Assembly: GCA_027886175.1 (NCBI GenBank)
Contig: JAJNNQ010000078.1
Location: forward strand, 3,162,001-3,226,000
DNA from: Phylloscopus collybita
Lineage: Eukaryota > Chordata > Aves > Passeriformes > Phylloscopidae
Direction: 5' to 3'
Length of the DNA stretch: 64,000 bases
Below are positions 48,701 through 59,839 of the stretch, one piece after another (within the stretch, counting starts at the first letter, position 1; each line of letters opens with the position of its first letter). Under the pieces are notes generated by a model. The model was not told the DNA's origin and did not search any database. It saw only the letters and a program-made list of their open reading frames with translations. The translations under genes were made by a program, and so were the position numbers.

Positions 48701-49118
48701 CATTACTGCTGTTAGATGTTTATTATTGTTGATTATTATTGTTTCTTATTTATTATTATTGTTGTTATTAACCTTTTATATTTATTTGCTATTGCCGGAT
48801 ATTTATCTTTTACTAGATATTTAGTGCTAGATATTTACTGTTACTAGGTATTTATTTATTTATTTATTGTTAGGTATTTCTTTACTATTAGATATTTAAC
48901 TGTTGTTGGATATTTACTGTTGTTAGTTTTTACTATTATTAGTTATTTACTGTTGTTAGATATTTATTATTGTTACTTATTTACTGTTGTTCCTTACCTG
49001 TTATTAAATACTGTCACGATCCGCTAACACAAGCGGCGGTTGTGATGGTCTCTTACATTGGTGTCTATTATTACCTACCTCTTATTAAATACCGATTATT
49101 AGCTACTTATTTGTTATT
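48701..49118. repeat. AT-rich microsatellite/minisatellite
   Basis: Degenerate (TTATTATTG)n and 'ttactgttgttagatattta' units of about 18-20 bp. ERV4 is inserted at its right end. Confidence 0.88.
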
Positions 49119-49838
49119 TGTGATAAATAGGTATGATTCGTGCTGATAAAATTGAAACAGTAATCAATACTTTAGAATTATAAAGAAGTAACAAGTACTG
49201 CCAGAGAGGGAAGGGAGGGGGTTCCCCCCCTTCTCCTGCAGATGTTCATGAAATACAGGAAGAAACTTAGACAAGGGTAGCTAAATTTACTCCTAGAAAA
49301 GGGAAAAGTTGGGGAAGCTCCAAGGAACCTGCTAATTATTTGAGATTTATGGTGGAAATGTTCAAACTTGGCATTTACTCACATAATACAAGCTTAATAC
49401 GCATGTGTAACCAAGAAGGTAGCCAAATACGCATGAGCAGTAAAAAAGGTTATTCAAAGGACACGTGATGAAGAGGATGAGCCTTCATCACACAACCCCC
49501 TAAAAAGTGGCGAGACCCCCGAAAAGAGATGATGGGGCATGCGTGATAGAGGTGGTGATGAAAACAGTGATGTAAAACTTACATATCGAAAATAGGAGGG
49601 AATGGGTGGTGGCACGTACTGGCCTACACTATAAAGGGGCCAGCTCGGGGTTATCTCGTTTGTACGTGAGGCGGGATCCCATGGTCCTGCTCCGTACCCC
49701 GCGGTTTGTATCTTTGCTTATGCATTATTAACCGAACCAATTATTTACTATTCAATTATTATGTGATTATTAAAATTGTTGTTACATTTAAATTTTGTTT
49801 GGAGTTTTTTTGTATCATTGGGCATCATATTTATAACA
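49119..49838 (+). repeat. ERV4 5' LTR
   Basis: 720 bp, TGTGATAAAT...ATAACA. TATA box 'ctataaagg' near 49630. The U3 holds 'aatacgcatg' twice. Confidence 0.9.
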
Positions 49839-49843
49839 ATTTT

Positions 49844-49861
49844 TGGTGCGTTGGCCGGGAA
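49844..49861 (+). promoter_or_regulatory. ERV4 primer binding site
   Basis: TGGTGCGTTGGCCGGGAA five bases after the LTR. It begins TGG as a tRNA 3'-CCA complement must. I could not assign the tRNA with confidence. Confidence 0.6.
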
Positions 49862-50590
49862 CTCCCAAGCCCGGGGGAGGACGGCTAGTCCTGGGGAAGG
49901 AGCTCCCCACCAATTTTTTTAAGTGGCCTCAGGACTAGACTGGGCTCCCTTGGAGAAGGAGTTCTAAAATAATAGTGTATAAGCAAAGGAGTTAGTTATT
50001 AAAAGCGCGCAAGAAGACTCCCATTGGTGTGCCGGCTTACAGGAGGAAAGTACCCGTAAAACTTCTTTGTGCACAAAGATCCTCGTGAGAAAAGGAGACT
50101 GTGAGTATCACGGGGTTGGGTAAGGGGGGCGGCTGTGTGCGTGTGTGTGTGTGTGTGTGGAGTGCTTGAGACGGGGGCTGGGTAGCCCGGACTCTCGAAG
50201 TGAGTGAGGACCTCCCGGTACCGCGTTTCCAAACTCCCGCGAGGGACTTGGCCGGGAAAGGAGGGAAGCGAAAGGGAAGAGTGAGTGGGGACCCCGGGAG
50301 GGACCGACAGAGGGGGAGAGGGGGTCCTCAGTTCGGGAACCTGTGGGAAGGTTCTTGAGAGTAGGGAGTGATTTGTTTACCCAGTGGAGACTAAGAAGGA
50401 GAGTGATTGGGTTCAGTTTTCTTTGAAAGGTTGGTAGCTGGTAATTTAGTACGTGGTTAAGGTGAGGGGAAGTATGTGGTTAAGGCGATAAGACGGTGGG
50501 AAAAAAAATAGGGAGAGAAAGGTGTGGAACAAGCAGTTGGAGGTGACAGTGTAACGGAGCACTGAGTGAGGAAGCTGAATTATTGGGTGA
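49862..50590 (+). other. ERV4 leader
   Basis: Untranslated leader rich in G, with a (GT)n run at 50137-50160. A packaging signal is expected here in gammaretroviruses; not identifiable by eye. Confidence 0.55.
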
Positions 50591-50648
50591 ATGTGGGAAC
50601 CAAGATTTTCCGGGTACCAGGGACTTCTTGGTTGGTTGCCGCCGAGGA

Positions 50649-51974
50649 TGGGTCAAGAAAAGAGTAAGTTCTTAGACCCAGGGACTGCGAATTCTGGGGA
50701 AAATTCGCAGGAATTTGGAGTATCAGAGAACCACGGGGAGGGTTCTCAGGAAGGGAGCATTCCTCAGGACAGTCCACTGGGGATGATGATACGGTTCTGG
50801 GATGCATGGGAATCCCGGAAGGGAAAAAGTAAGCAGAAAATGATTCAGTATTGCATGTTTGAGTGGACAAAAGAAATGATCCGAAAAGATAATCTGTATT
50901 GGCCAAAATTCGGATCATTTGAAGAATGGATTTGTCGGGCCTTAAATGTATATGTGAATTCAAAGGATCCTCTTAATCAGGAGGAGATTGAGTATGCTGC
51001 TTTGTGGCTCCCTCAGGAGAGGAGGGAGTTTGTTGTTTAGAAGCAGGAGAGTAAGGGTTACTCGTTGTATCCTTTATTAACTAACGAGCAGGCAGCCAGA
51101 AAGAACAGACAAGAGCCATAGGACCCATTAGATTATCTTCCACCCCCTTACGGGCAGCCTAATCAGCCAGCTCAGCCTCAAGTCCCAGAGGACCCCCCCT
51201 GTGAATCCAGATGCCCCCCCCTCTTCAGGAACCACCAGCAGCACGCAGAACTAGAGGCAGGAGGGGACAAAAGGGGGGAGGGTGAACAGGATGGTGAAGG
51301 AATAGAGGGAAAAAAATCAATTATATCCCCTCAGAGAGGTTCCGATGGCAAATCCAGGGCAGGAATCACCCATCGGCTATGTGGATGTCTCCCTGAATAC
51401 GGGGAATGTTAGGGAGTTTAAGAAAGAGATGGGTAAGTTGTTAGAGGATCCCGTTGGTGTGGCAGAACGGTTGGACCAGTTCCTGGGGCCAAATACATAT
51501 ACCTGGGTGGAATTGCAGTCTATCTTAAGAATTTTGTTTACAGCAGAGGAGAGGGAGATGATTAGACAGGCAGGGATGCGGATTTGGGACAGAGAACACC
51601 AGGGGCAGGACAGGGGGGATCAGAAATGGCCCATGCAGGATCCAGATTGGAGTAATCAGGATCCAGGACACAGGCAGAATTTGAATGATCTCCGCTGGAT
51701 GATTATTCGAGGAATTCGTGAGGCAGTGCCTAGGGGGCAAAATATAGGGAAAGCTTTAAATGAGCATCAAGAAAAGGATGAATCCCCGGCAGAATGGTTG
51801 GAGAGGTTGAGGAGAGATTTGCAATTATACTTTGAAATAGATACTGAAACTGCAGCAGGACAGGTCCTTTTAAAAAAAAAACGCAGTTTGTGGCAAAATC
51901 CGGGGGGGGACATCAGGAAGAAGCTGGAGAAATTAGAAGACTGGCAGGATAGGGGGCTCCAGGAGTTAAAATAA
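50649..51974 (+). pseudogene. gag: ERV4 gag (matrix, PPPY, capsid), broken
   Basis: MGQEKSK at 50649 supplies the Gly for myristoylation. Matrix IQYCMFEWTKEMIRKDNLYW and WICRALNVYVNSKDPLNQEE end in TAG at 51038. In the next open part DYLPPPYGQP carries a PPPY late-domain motif. The capsid, open 51345-51974, has YVDVSLNTGNVREFKKEM, FTAEEREMIRQAG and a major homology region QEKDESPAEWLERLRRDL. It ends where pol begins because nucleocapsid, protease and the RT fingers/palm are deleted. Confidence 0.85.
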
Positions 51975-53580
51975 GACAGTTTTTGGGTCTTTTGGAATAC
52001 TGTAGACAATGGATAAAAGGATTTAGTGGAAAAGTAAAATTTTTATATGAGAAATTAACAGTGAATCATTTTAAGTGGACTGAAAAGGACCAGGAAAACT
52101 TTGAAGGGGTTAAGGAGGCTTTGCTGCAAGCTCCGGTATTAAGTCTTCCTGATCTGGAAAAATCCTTTCAATTGTTTGTAAATACAACTGACCAGACAGC
52201 ATATGGAGTGTTAACTCAGGACTGGGCAGGGAAAAGGAAACCGGTGGGGTATTATTCAAAAATTGTTAGACCCAGTTAGTAAAGGCTGGCCAACATGTTT
52301 GCAGGCTTTGGTAGCAACAGCCTTGTTGGTAGAAGAGGCCCAAAAAGTAACCTTTGGGGCCCCACTGGAAGTATACACCCCCCCCATAATATCAGGGGAA
52401 TTTTGACACAAAAGGCTGAAAAATGGTTAACAGATAGTCGCATATTAAAATATGATGCTATCTTGATCACTTCTCCTGAATTAGAATTGAAGGTGACAAA
52501 TGTACAGAGTCCTGCTCAATTCCTATATGGAAATCCAGAAGAGTTAATGCACGACTGTGCGGAAATTATAGAGTTACAAACGTCCTGATTTGGAAGAGCA
52601 GGAATTGCAAGGAGGAGAGAAGTTATTTATAGACGGATCATCCCGGGTAGTAAGTGGGAAGAGAAAATCTGGATATGCTGTAATTAGTGGAGAGGAGCTG
52701 GAGATAAAGGAGTCCGGCCCCTTCAGTCCATCCTGGTCAGCACAAGCCTGTGAACTTTATGCTTTGCTTTGTGCACTATTGATGTTAAAAGGACAGGAAG
52801 GGACAATATACACTGATTCTAGATATGCCTTTGGTGTAGTGCATACCTTTGGAAGAATTTGGAAAGAAAGAGGACTTATAAACACTCAAGGAAAAGAATT
52901 GGTGCATCAGGAGTTAATAGTTCAGATACTTGAAACATTGAGGGGCCCAAAAAGAATAGCGGTAGTTTTTGTTAAAGGGCATCAGAGAGGGAGGGATATC
53001 AGAGTTAGGGGAAATAACTTAGCTGATGAAGAGGCAAAGAAGGTGGCTTTAAGGGGAAATGCTAGTGAAATTATGGTTTTGCAGAAAGCCGAGATCCAGG
53101 AAGAGACACCATCCTTTTCTTTAGCAGAGCTGGCAGCCATAAGAAAATTAGGGGCAACATTGAAAGAGGGAAAGTGGGTTCTCCCGGATGGTAGGATCAT
53201 AGTGCCGAAGCCAGTGGCACACCAGATTTTAGATAATTTGCACAGACGAACTCATTGGGGAACAAGGGCACTTTGTGATCATTTTTTAAAGTTTTATGGG
53301 AGTATGGGAATATTTGAAATTGGAAAACAAATTACACAGGGGTGCCTCACTTGTCAAAAGGTGAATTCGACCAGGACATTTTGTACTAATAAAATGCTGG
53401 AGGGGAAAAAGCCTGGAACCATGATGGGAGGGGCCATTTTTTGTTTTACTAACCACTGAGACTGCAATTCGAACAGCAGAAAGGGGTTGGACACATGCTT
53501 CACGAGTAAAAGGACCGATACCTGATTGGAAAGTTGTTTCAACACTAGGGGATTTAAAAGTAAAATTAAAAAGGACCTGA
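51975..53580 (+). pseudogene. pol: ERV4 pol remnant (RT thumb, RNase H, integrase ends)
   Basis: RT thumb/connection (FLGLLEYCRQWI; WTEKDQENFEGVKEALLQAP; QTAYGVLTQDWAGKRKPVGY), frame change near 52270, then RNase H open 52590-53459 with FIDGSSRVVSGKRKSGYA, CELYALLCAL, YTDSRYAFGVVHTFG and NNLADEEAKK. Integrase zinc domain (HRRTHWGTRALCDHFL; CLTC) is joined directly to its C-terminal end (MMGGAIF; TAERGWTHASRVKGPIPDWK), so the catalytic core is deleted. No YxDD palm motif. Non-functional. Confidence 0.85.
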
Positions 53581-53667
53581 TTAGGGTGAAAGAAATATGG
53601 GAAAGGTTGTTTGAAATTGATTGTATTATATTATTAACCTCGATTTATTAAGAATAACTTAGGTATT

Positions 53668-53892
53668 TTGGAGAGGCTAGCAACTACGACTCCTTTGAGC
53701 CCTGAAGCAGAAGAACGTCAATGGAAAAGAATAAGATACTTCCTTGAGCAATGGGAACGGCCTAAGCGAATTGAAAAACTTTTTCAAAGCCAGTTATCAA
53801 AGACACTGACTGAATTCATTGAGGAACTGCAATTTCAAAAGTTGAGACTGATAACACCTGTTGTAAAAGCAAGTAAAACGATTGGAGTATAG
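53668..53892 (+). CDS. Small ORF 1 between ERV4 pol and env
   Basis: 74 codons, LSPEAEERQWKRIRYFLEQW, then RPKRIEKLFQSQLSKTLTEF and IEELQFQKLRLITPVV. Charged, likely helical. It overlaps the next small ORF by about ten bases. No similarity recognised. It could be an accessory reading frame or env leader relic. Confidence 0.35.
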   Translation: MERLATTTPLSPEAEERQWKRIRYFLEQWERPKRIEKLFQSQLSKTLTEFIEELQFQKLRLITPVVKASKTIGV

Positions 53893-54067
53893 CCAGCATG
53901 GTTTAAAGTGTCGTCCATGGATTTGTATTATTTGTACAAATTGTTTTGATTTATGGTGGAGAGTAACTAGAAAGGAGGATAAGAAGAGGCAATTGCTTTG
54001 TGTATCCTGTTTCAGTCAAGTGCACGGGCAGCTAACTGTGGAGCACATTTTTAGTGATACAAATTAG
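53882..54067 (+). CDS. Small Cys-rich ORF 2 between ERV4 pol and env
   Basis: 61 codons. CIICTNCF, then about 17 residues, then LLCVSCF, gives two CxxC pairs, an arrangement able to bind zinc. No family recognised. The codon frame is open in an otherwise decayed region. It may be chance. Confidence 0.3.
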   Translation: MEYSQHGLKCRPWICIICTNCFDLWWRVTRKEDKKRQLLCVSCFSQVHGQLTVEHIFSDTN

Positions 54068-54446
54068 AGAACGAGCTATTCATGATTTGATAGATCGGTG
54101 TGTTATACTTGATAATTGTTGTGGAGAAGGAATTCACGTGCCACGTCATAGGCACATTCCAGGGGCACATTGGCGCCGTGAATGTGCCTACTGGAAGCAA
54201 CGAAGACTCAGTGAGCGGCCTCAGTGGCCTCGTTCAGGGAAAAGAAATTAATTGGTGGGCCTTATTGTGGTTGGCACATCCCTGGGGAAAATAAGTATGG
54301 AAAGTGGTGTTTAAGTTTTTTGGGGTTTTTATTTTTTTTTCTTTTCTTTCCTTTTTTTTTCTTTTTTTTTCTTTTTTTAATTTTGTGTGATTTAGGATAC
54401 ATGAGGGAAGGTATTCAAATTGAAGGATTAGGGTTTTAATTTTAAG

Positions 54447-55742
54447 ATGGCAGTCAAAAAGGCATATATGAACTCTGTGAGGCTGTGGGTACCAAAGAGA
54501 GTAAGGACAGCAGTGACTAGATCCCGGGATATGACCTTTGCTACCGAGAAGACTGACATCTCGGCCCTTGGCTGCAACCCAAGGGGCCTTGAGCAAGGTA
54601 GAAAGTCAGAATTCCTGAGGATTATTTTCACTGTATTGATCATGGTACCCTTGACAATTGGACAAAGTCAGAAAGCCACACAGGACGGAGTTCAAGAAGC
54701 AAAAAAGAAATTCAATATTTGGGACAAGTGCAATCACCCCGTATGGGTTAGAGACAAAATGGAGTTCGTGTTTGTGACACATCCATACATTAGTCCTGCC
54801 TGTTACAATCGTAGTAGTTTTATTGATGTTTGTGTTAAAAAGGGAAAGATGTACTGGGTGGGGAAAAACTTGGGATATAATGGACAAGCACCCTACCCTT
54901 ATAACGACCAAGTTTGCCCTCAGTATGAGAGATTTTTTTGCTTTAAGAGAAACGATAAAGGAAATGATCCGGGGGTGGGCCTGGGAGATCGGGCACTAAC
55001 AGAGAAGTTACGGGAAGAAAAAGAAACCAAAAGGGATAGAAGAAAGAACAAAAGAAAAGAACCAAAGGAAGTAAATGAGTTATATAAACAATTAAAACAG
55101 CACTATAATGACTGGGATTTGCCAACCTCCAATAAGAATTTGTTTGTAGAACTGATGCAGAAAATTGCTACAAAATTAGGACTATCTAAGTGTTGGGTTT
55201 GTGGGTGTCTCAAAATGGCAGAAAGATGGCCTTGGAGGTGTGAAAGTTTAGCTTCAGAACAATTTTTAAGATGGAATTACACTCAAATTTCTAAAACATT
55301 AAAAAGACCTGAAGGGTGGATTTTAAGTCATCAATTGTATTACTTGAGAGGGAAGGAAATTCAACAAGGCAGTGGGGGATACTCCGTGTGCTCGGTTTTA
55401 GGACTTTTGTTTTTGCCTTGTATGATTCCATGCTTGATTAGGTTAATTCACTCGGTGATACAAGGAATGCAAATTACAACAATGCCTATAGATTCAAAAG
55501 TAGTGTCAAAAGGAAAACCAAAATCTGTACTGGTGCTGACCACTAAATCTACCCCGATTTTGGGAAAAGAAATTGAAAAGGTGGAGACAGAACCCAAGGA
55601 AATTGCAATAGCACAAGAAATGTTAAGGAAATTTGAAAAGGAATGTGAGAAGCTTGATGCAGCACGAGAGATGCTAGAAAAATTTGAGGTTGAGATGAAA
55701 CAACAGCGAAACTCAAACGATTTGAATTACCAAGGATATTAG
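54447..55742 (+). CDS. env: ERV4 env-derived 431-codon ORF
   Basis: Long N-terminal leader, hydrophobic signal segment (FLRIIFTVLIMVPLTIGQS, residues about 53-71), a surface-unit part with NRSS and NYTQ sequons and the CWVC motif at residues 249-252 that in gammaretroviral Env links SU to TM, then directly a membrane segment (VLGLLFLPCMIPCLIRLIHS, about 314-335) and a long Glu/Lys-rich cytoplasmic tail of about 95 residues (EMLRKFEKECEKLDAAREML). Fusion peptide and CX6CC are missing, so it cannot be a normal fusogen. The frame is fully open while gag and pol are broken. Confidence 0.7.
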   Translation: MAVKKAYMNSVRLWVPKRVRTAVTRSRDMTFATEKTDISALGCNPRGLEQGRKSEFLRIIFTVLIMVPLTIGQSQKATQDGVQEAKKKFNIWDKCNHPVWVRDKMEFVFVTHPYISPACYNRSSFIDVCVKKGKMYWVGKNLGYNGQAPYPYNDQVCPQYERFFCFKRNDKGNDPGVGLGDRALTEKLREEKETKRDRRKNKRKEPKEVNELYKQLKQHYNDWDLPTSNKNLFVELMQKIATKLGLSKCWVCGCLKMAERWPWRCESLASEQFLRWNYTQISKTLKRPEGWILSHQLYYLRGKEIQQGSGGYSVCSVLGLLFLPCMIPCLIRLIHSVIQGMQITTMPIDSKVVSKGKPKSVLVLTTKSTPILGKEIEKVETEPKEIAIAQEMLRKFEKECEKLDAAREMLEKFEVEMKQQRNSNDLNYQGY

Positions 55743-55801
55743 GTTACAACCTTTTAATAGAGCACGAATCAATGTGAACCAAAAAGAGAAATGGGGGAAA
55801 T

Positions 55802-56192
55802 TGTGATAAATAGGTATGATTCGTGCTGATAAAATTGAAACAGTAATCAATACTTTAGAATTATAAAGAAGTAACAAGTACTGCCAGAGAGGGAAGGGAG
55901 GGGGTTCCCCCCCTTCTCCTGCAGATGTTCATGAAATACAGGAAGAAACTTAGACAAGGGTAGCTAAATTTACTCCTAGAAAAGGGAAAAGTTGGGGAAG
56001 CTCCAAGGAACCTGCTAATTATTTGAGATTTATGGTGGAAATGTTCAAACTTGGCATTTACTCACATAATACAAGCTTAATACGCATGTGTAACCAAGAA
56101 GGTAGCCAAATACGCATGAGCAGTAAAAAAGGTTATTCAAAGGACACGTGATGAAGAGGATGAGCCTTCATCACACGACCCCCTAAAAAGTG
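55802..56192 (+). repeat. ERV4 3' LTR, truncated
   Basis: Follows a purine tract (agagaaatgggggaaat). 391 of 720 bp, identical to the 5' LTR except one transition. Breaks off after 'ctaaaaagtg', where ERV3 env sequence starts. Confidence 0.9.
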
Positions 56193-56675
56193 CTAGTATT
56201 TTCAGGCAAGGTCTCCAAGTTTTCTATGGGTGTGCTGAGGGCTTCTAAATGGCAAATTTCAAGGGGGGGAGGTGAGCTTGAAAGTAACTTATAAACCACG
56301 CGCTTGATCAAGCCACAAGCGATACCAACAATAACCATAACAATAACCAGTACGAATAACACAATAACCACAGTTTTCGGCACTGATCCCACCCAGCCCA
56401 AGAATCCCCAGCTCTTGAATAGTGCACTCAGCCAGTTGTCTCTCTCTCTCGATGTCATTTACCATGTCTTTCATCTTGTCAATCGTGGCATTGATGTTCT
56501 CTGCTTTCGGTGACAGGTAGAGACAACAAAGTCCTTCAAATTCTTAGAGACAGATATGATTTTGCCCAAGGGCTTTGGCCAAAGTTGTCCATATGTTTGC
56601 TTTTGGCTGAGGGACTATCCATGGACTCGCTGGTAGAATGATGACAAGCAGGGCGAGGAGCAGACTCGGTCTCAT
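56193..56675 (-). pseudogene. env: ERV3 env, signal peptide joined to TM end
   Basis: ATG at 56675 with signal MRPSLLLALLVIILP, then PKANIWTTLAKALGQNHICL and a frame break. Next comes AENINATIDKMKDMVNDIER and, in another frame, DNWLSALFKSWGFLGWVGSV followed by the membrane anchor (TVVIVLFVLVIVMVIVGIAC) and tail. Most of SU, the cleavage site and fusion peptide are deleted. The last codons before the stop at 56183 come from the abutting ERV4 LTR. Confidence 0.8.
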
Positions 56676-56755
56676 GGTGCTGTGAAACTGCACATGGACA
56701 GCAGGATCTGAACCAGTAAAAGAAAACTTAAAACAGATAAATATTACAGGCTGTT

Positions 56756-59130
56756 TCATGTATGAGGTATTATTGGAATTCCATTCAGGGGACATACATG
56801 GCGTTTCTTTCTCCTCCAGGCAGCATTGGTAACCTGGGGCACTTCTGCAGGTTTCCCTGAGACCTTAGGAATGTAGGGCCTTACCCATTTTGATGGAATC
56901 CATTTTAACCCCGAGGGGGTGGACACACAGGCGTATCCACGTCCCCAAGTAACCAGTTTGTAAGGTCCCTGTGTTTCCCAAGTTTCAGGGTCCTTTATCA
57001 TGACAGGAGGCTTTTCTTTTACTGACAGCTGACTGCTCCCCCCAAAGTGCCGTACAATCGGTGGGTTGAGGTTATCAAAGGAACAGTTCAGAAAATTGAA
57101 TGTGAACAGTGCTCTGGACAACCAAATTAGGGGTGGTTCTACTTTTAGGACCTGATGTTGTTGGTCAAGGTCTCTTTCAATCTCACGGTGGGTCCTTTCC
57201 ACTACAGCTTGACCAGTCGGGGAGTAGGGGATGCCTTTTTTGTGCTCTACTCCTTATTGCTGCAGGAAGCTCCGGAACTCCTTGCATCTGTAACTGGGCC
57301 CATTATCAGTTTTTAAGACCTTGGGGACGCCCATGAAGGAGAAAGCTTGTAAGAGGTGCTTGATGGCATCAGAAGATGACTCTCCTGTGTGGGCAGAGGC
57401 ATAGATCTCTCTAGAAAAGGTATCCACAGAGACATGAACAAATTTTTGCCGTCTGAATGATGGTATGTGTGTTACATCTGTTGCCACACTTCACAACTGT
57501 TCAAACCCCTCGGGTTTGCTCCTGCGCTTAGTGTAGGGACTGCATGTTGCTGGCAAGAGGAGCATGTGGTTACAATTGCTCTGGCCTGCTCTCAAGTGAT
57601 GGGAAACTGACAAACTAGTCCAGATGCATTTTGATGGAAAAGCTAGTGACTGATTTTTGCCTGCTCAAAAACGTTTGGGAGTGGGGCCATCTCTGCAGGT
57701 GCAGCAAGAGCATCTGCCCTTCTGTTACCCTCAGCGATGAACCCTGGCATCAGTGTGTGACCTGACATGCATCACATAAAATGGTTGCTCTCGGTGGGAG
57801 ACTAACTTTATTAGCTTTGAGAGCAACTCAAAAAGTGCAATGTTAGACACCTCCTGTAGTATGGCCTGATCTGCTCTGGATACCACTCCTGCCACATAGG
57901 CCAAATCAGTGACCAAATTAAACGGTTCAGGAAACCTTTCAAAGGCCCTAACGACTGCAGCCAACTCAAAAACCTGGGGTGAACCCTATACTTCAGCAAT
58001 ATCTGTCTCCCACTGCTGAGTTTTGGGATCCTTCCAAGTCATAACAGACTTGTGGGATCTCCCAGATGCATCCATAAAGATGGTTAAAGCTTTTAAAGGT
58101 CTCCTGCTCTGGACATTTTCTAATTTTGGAGTGAATTGATCTCCTTCCTCAAAAATTTTGTGGGCAGGCCAATGAATAGAAATTTGTCCTGGGTAGGAAT
58201 CCAGAGCAAACTGCAGAACTTCATTTTCCTGAAGCAAATGTTCTAATATTGCCTTAGAAATTTGGCCCCATTTTAGCCTGATTGGAATGTGAATGCACTC
58301 AAAATCACATCTGGCCAGCTCCCTGATCCAGGTTCTGGCTTTTCGAATCAGTTCTGCCACAAGCTCTTGTGACTTTGTCATTCTTTTGGACCTTTGGTGA
58401 CTGAGGAAAACCCATTCTATGATCAAGAGAGGGTCCCTCTGGTCGTGGTCCTTCTTAGGTGAATCTTTTGCCTTAGGTGTTTGTTTTTGCTCCCACTGGA
58501 AAATTATTCCATGAAGGTGTGGCAACTTACCTGATATGATAAATCTGAATGGCAGATCAGGCTGACATCAGTTGGCGTGTCTTGTGGACATGACTGTTTG
58601 AACCTTTTCTAGAGCTTTCCATGCCTCGGGGGTAATAACTCTAGGAGAACTCAGCTCCTCTCCCCCCTTCAATAAATCGAAAAGAGGGGCCAGGTTTTCA
58701 GTGGTGAGACCTAGCCAGGGGTTTACCCAATTCAAAGACCCACACAACTGATGGACGTCCGCAAGGGCTTTGATCTTGTTTTTGATCTCCAATTTTTGAG
58801 GAACAATGGCCCTCTTTCCAGTTTCTAAGCCCAAGTATTTCCAAGGTGGCATCTTTTGAATTTTCTTTTCCTGGAGCTCGAACCCTGCAACAACCAATGC
58901 ATTTATTGTTAGGTCAAGTGCGTGGGTGAGTAGATCCTCATTGGGGGCACACACCAAGACGTCATCCATGTAGTGATAAATGATGGCTTTCTCTGCTGCT
59001 GCACGCACTGGGGACAACAAGGAGACGTACCACTGGCATATTACAGGGCTGTTTTTCATCCCCTAGGGCAAGACTTTCCAGTGGTAGTGCCTCCTAAGGG
59101 CCTCTCAGTTAATGGTTGGAACCGAGAATG
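56756..59130 (-). pseudogene. pol: ERV3 pol part 2 (RT palm to integrase)
   Basis: One frame with several stops: palm YHYMDDVLVCAPN, GLTTENLAPLFDLLKGG, RNase H TIFMDASGRS and VTDLAYVAGVVSRAD, integrase core MATDVTHIPSF, KTDNGPSYRCKEF and ERTHREIERDLDQQ, and a C-terminal domain KLVTWGRGYACVSTPSGLKW. D, D and E of integrase are visible. Inactive through stops. Confidence 0.85.
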
Positions 59131-59215
59131 CAAAACGCAGGGCATTGTCAGGGTGTAGGGGAATTTAGAAAAAACAATCTTTGCTATCAATCACTGCCAC
59201 ATTCCAATTGGCAGA

Positions 59216-59839
59216 TGTCCTGGGTTGACCTTACACTGTATCCCCAATCGTCTGTTTGGTTTATGTTGGATCTGAGAGTAAATGGGGAGAAAGTGCACAG
59301 TTTGTTTTCAGGAATCTCCAGACTGGCCTTGAGAACTGAGTCACTGGCACCGAGAGGCAGTTTTTTTTTTTCCTTGCAGCACTCACTTTCGCTTTGCTTT
59401 TGCTTGTAGCTAGTTTACCTTAGTTAGGGCTGAGAAGCTTTTGCTTTTTTTCCCTTTTTTCCCTTTTTTTTTGTTTTTTTTTTTTTCCTTTTCTTCCTGC
59501 CTGTTTTTTTTTTGGAATTGTTCAAACCTCCCCCTCCAGACTGAGGACCCGGGAAGGGCGCCGGGGAGCTGGCACCAGAACCCACTGGGACGGATCCAGC
59601 GCAGCAACGTCCACCAGCACTGGAAAGAATTGAGAGCAAAAACCACCTACAGGAGGGACTTTGTTTTTCCCTAATTCATCATCCAGTACTGTTCAATTTA
59701 TTGTGCTGGGGGAGTGCTTTGCTGGACTAATAAACAGGTTTCTTTCCATTCTCTCTCTGAGGAGTTTTTTCTCCCGAACAGAGTGGGGGGGAGGGTTTCC
59801 CTGGGAGTTCTCCTCCCAAATTGGCCTTAAACCATCACA
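59216..59839 (+). mobile_element. Solo LTR nested in ERV3 RT
   Basis: 624 bp, TGTCCTGGG...CCATCACA, interrupting pol between PSPVMLP and ANWNVAVID. T-rich tract 59440-59515. The 3' end (ctcctcccaaattggcctta) resembles LTR-B ends. The flanks GGCAGA and GGGGAG are not a clear duplication. Confidence 0.8.

Larger units (their letters stand above)
49119..56192 (+). mobile_element. ERV4: class I gamma-like provirus, internally deleted
   Basis: 5' LTR 49119-49838, primer site, leader with a (GT)n run, gag with MGQ start, capsid, pol lacking protease and most of RT, small ORFs, env-derived ORF, and a 3' LTR truncated to 391 bp (55802-56192). The overlapping LTR parts differ at one visible site (a at 49489, g at 56177 region), so insertion is recent although the coding region is damaged; the deletions may predate insertion. 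It joins the env end of ERV3 directly. Confidence 0.9.

Noticed and set aside
48701..49118. CRISPR-like or regularly spaced repeat array
   Set aside because: Units are degenerate AT microsatellite words without constant spacers; the genome is a bird's.
59216..59839. Target-site duplication for the nested LTR
   Set aside because: Flanking hexamers GGCAGA and GGGGAG do not match well enough to claim one.
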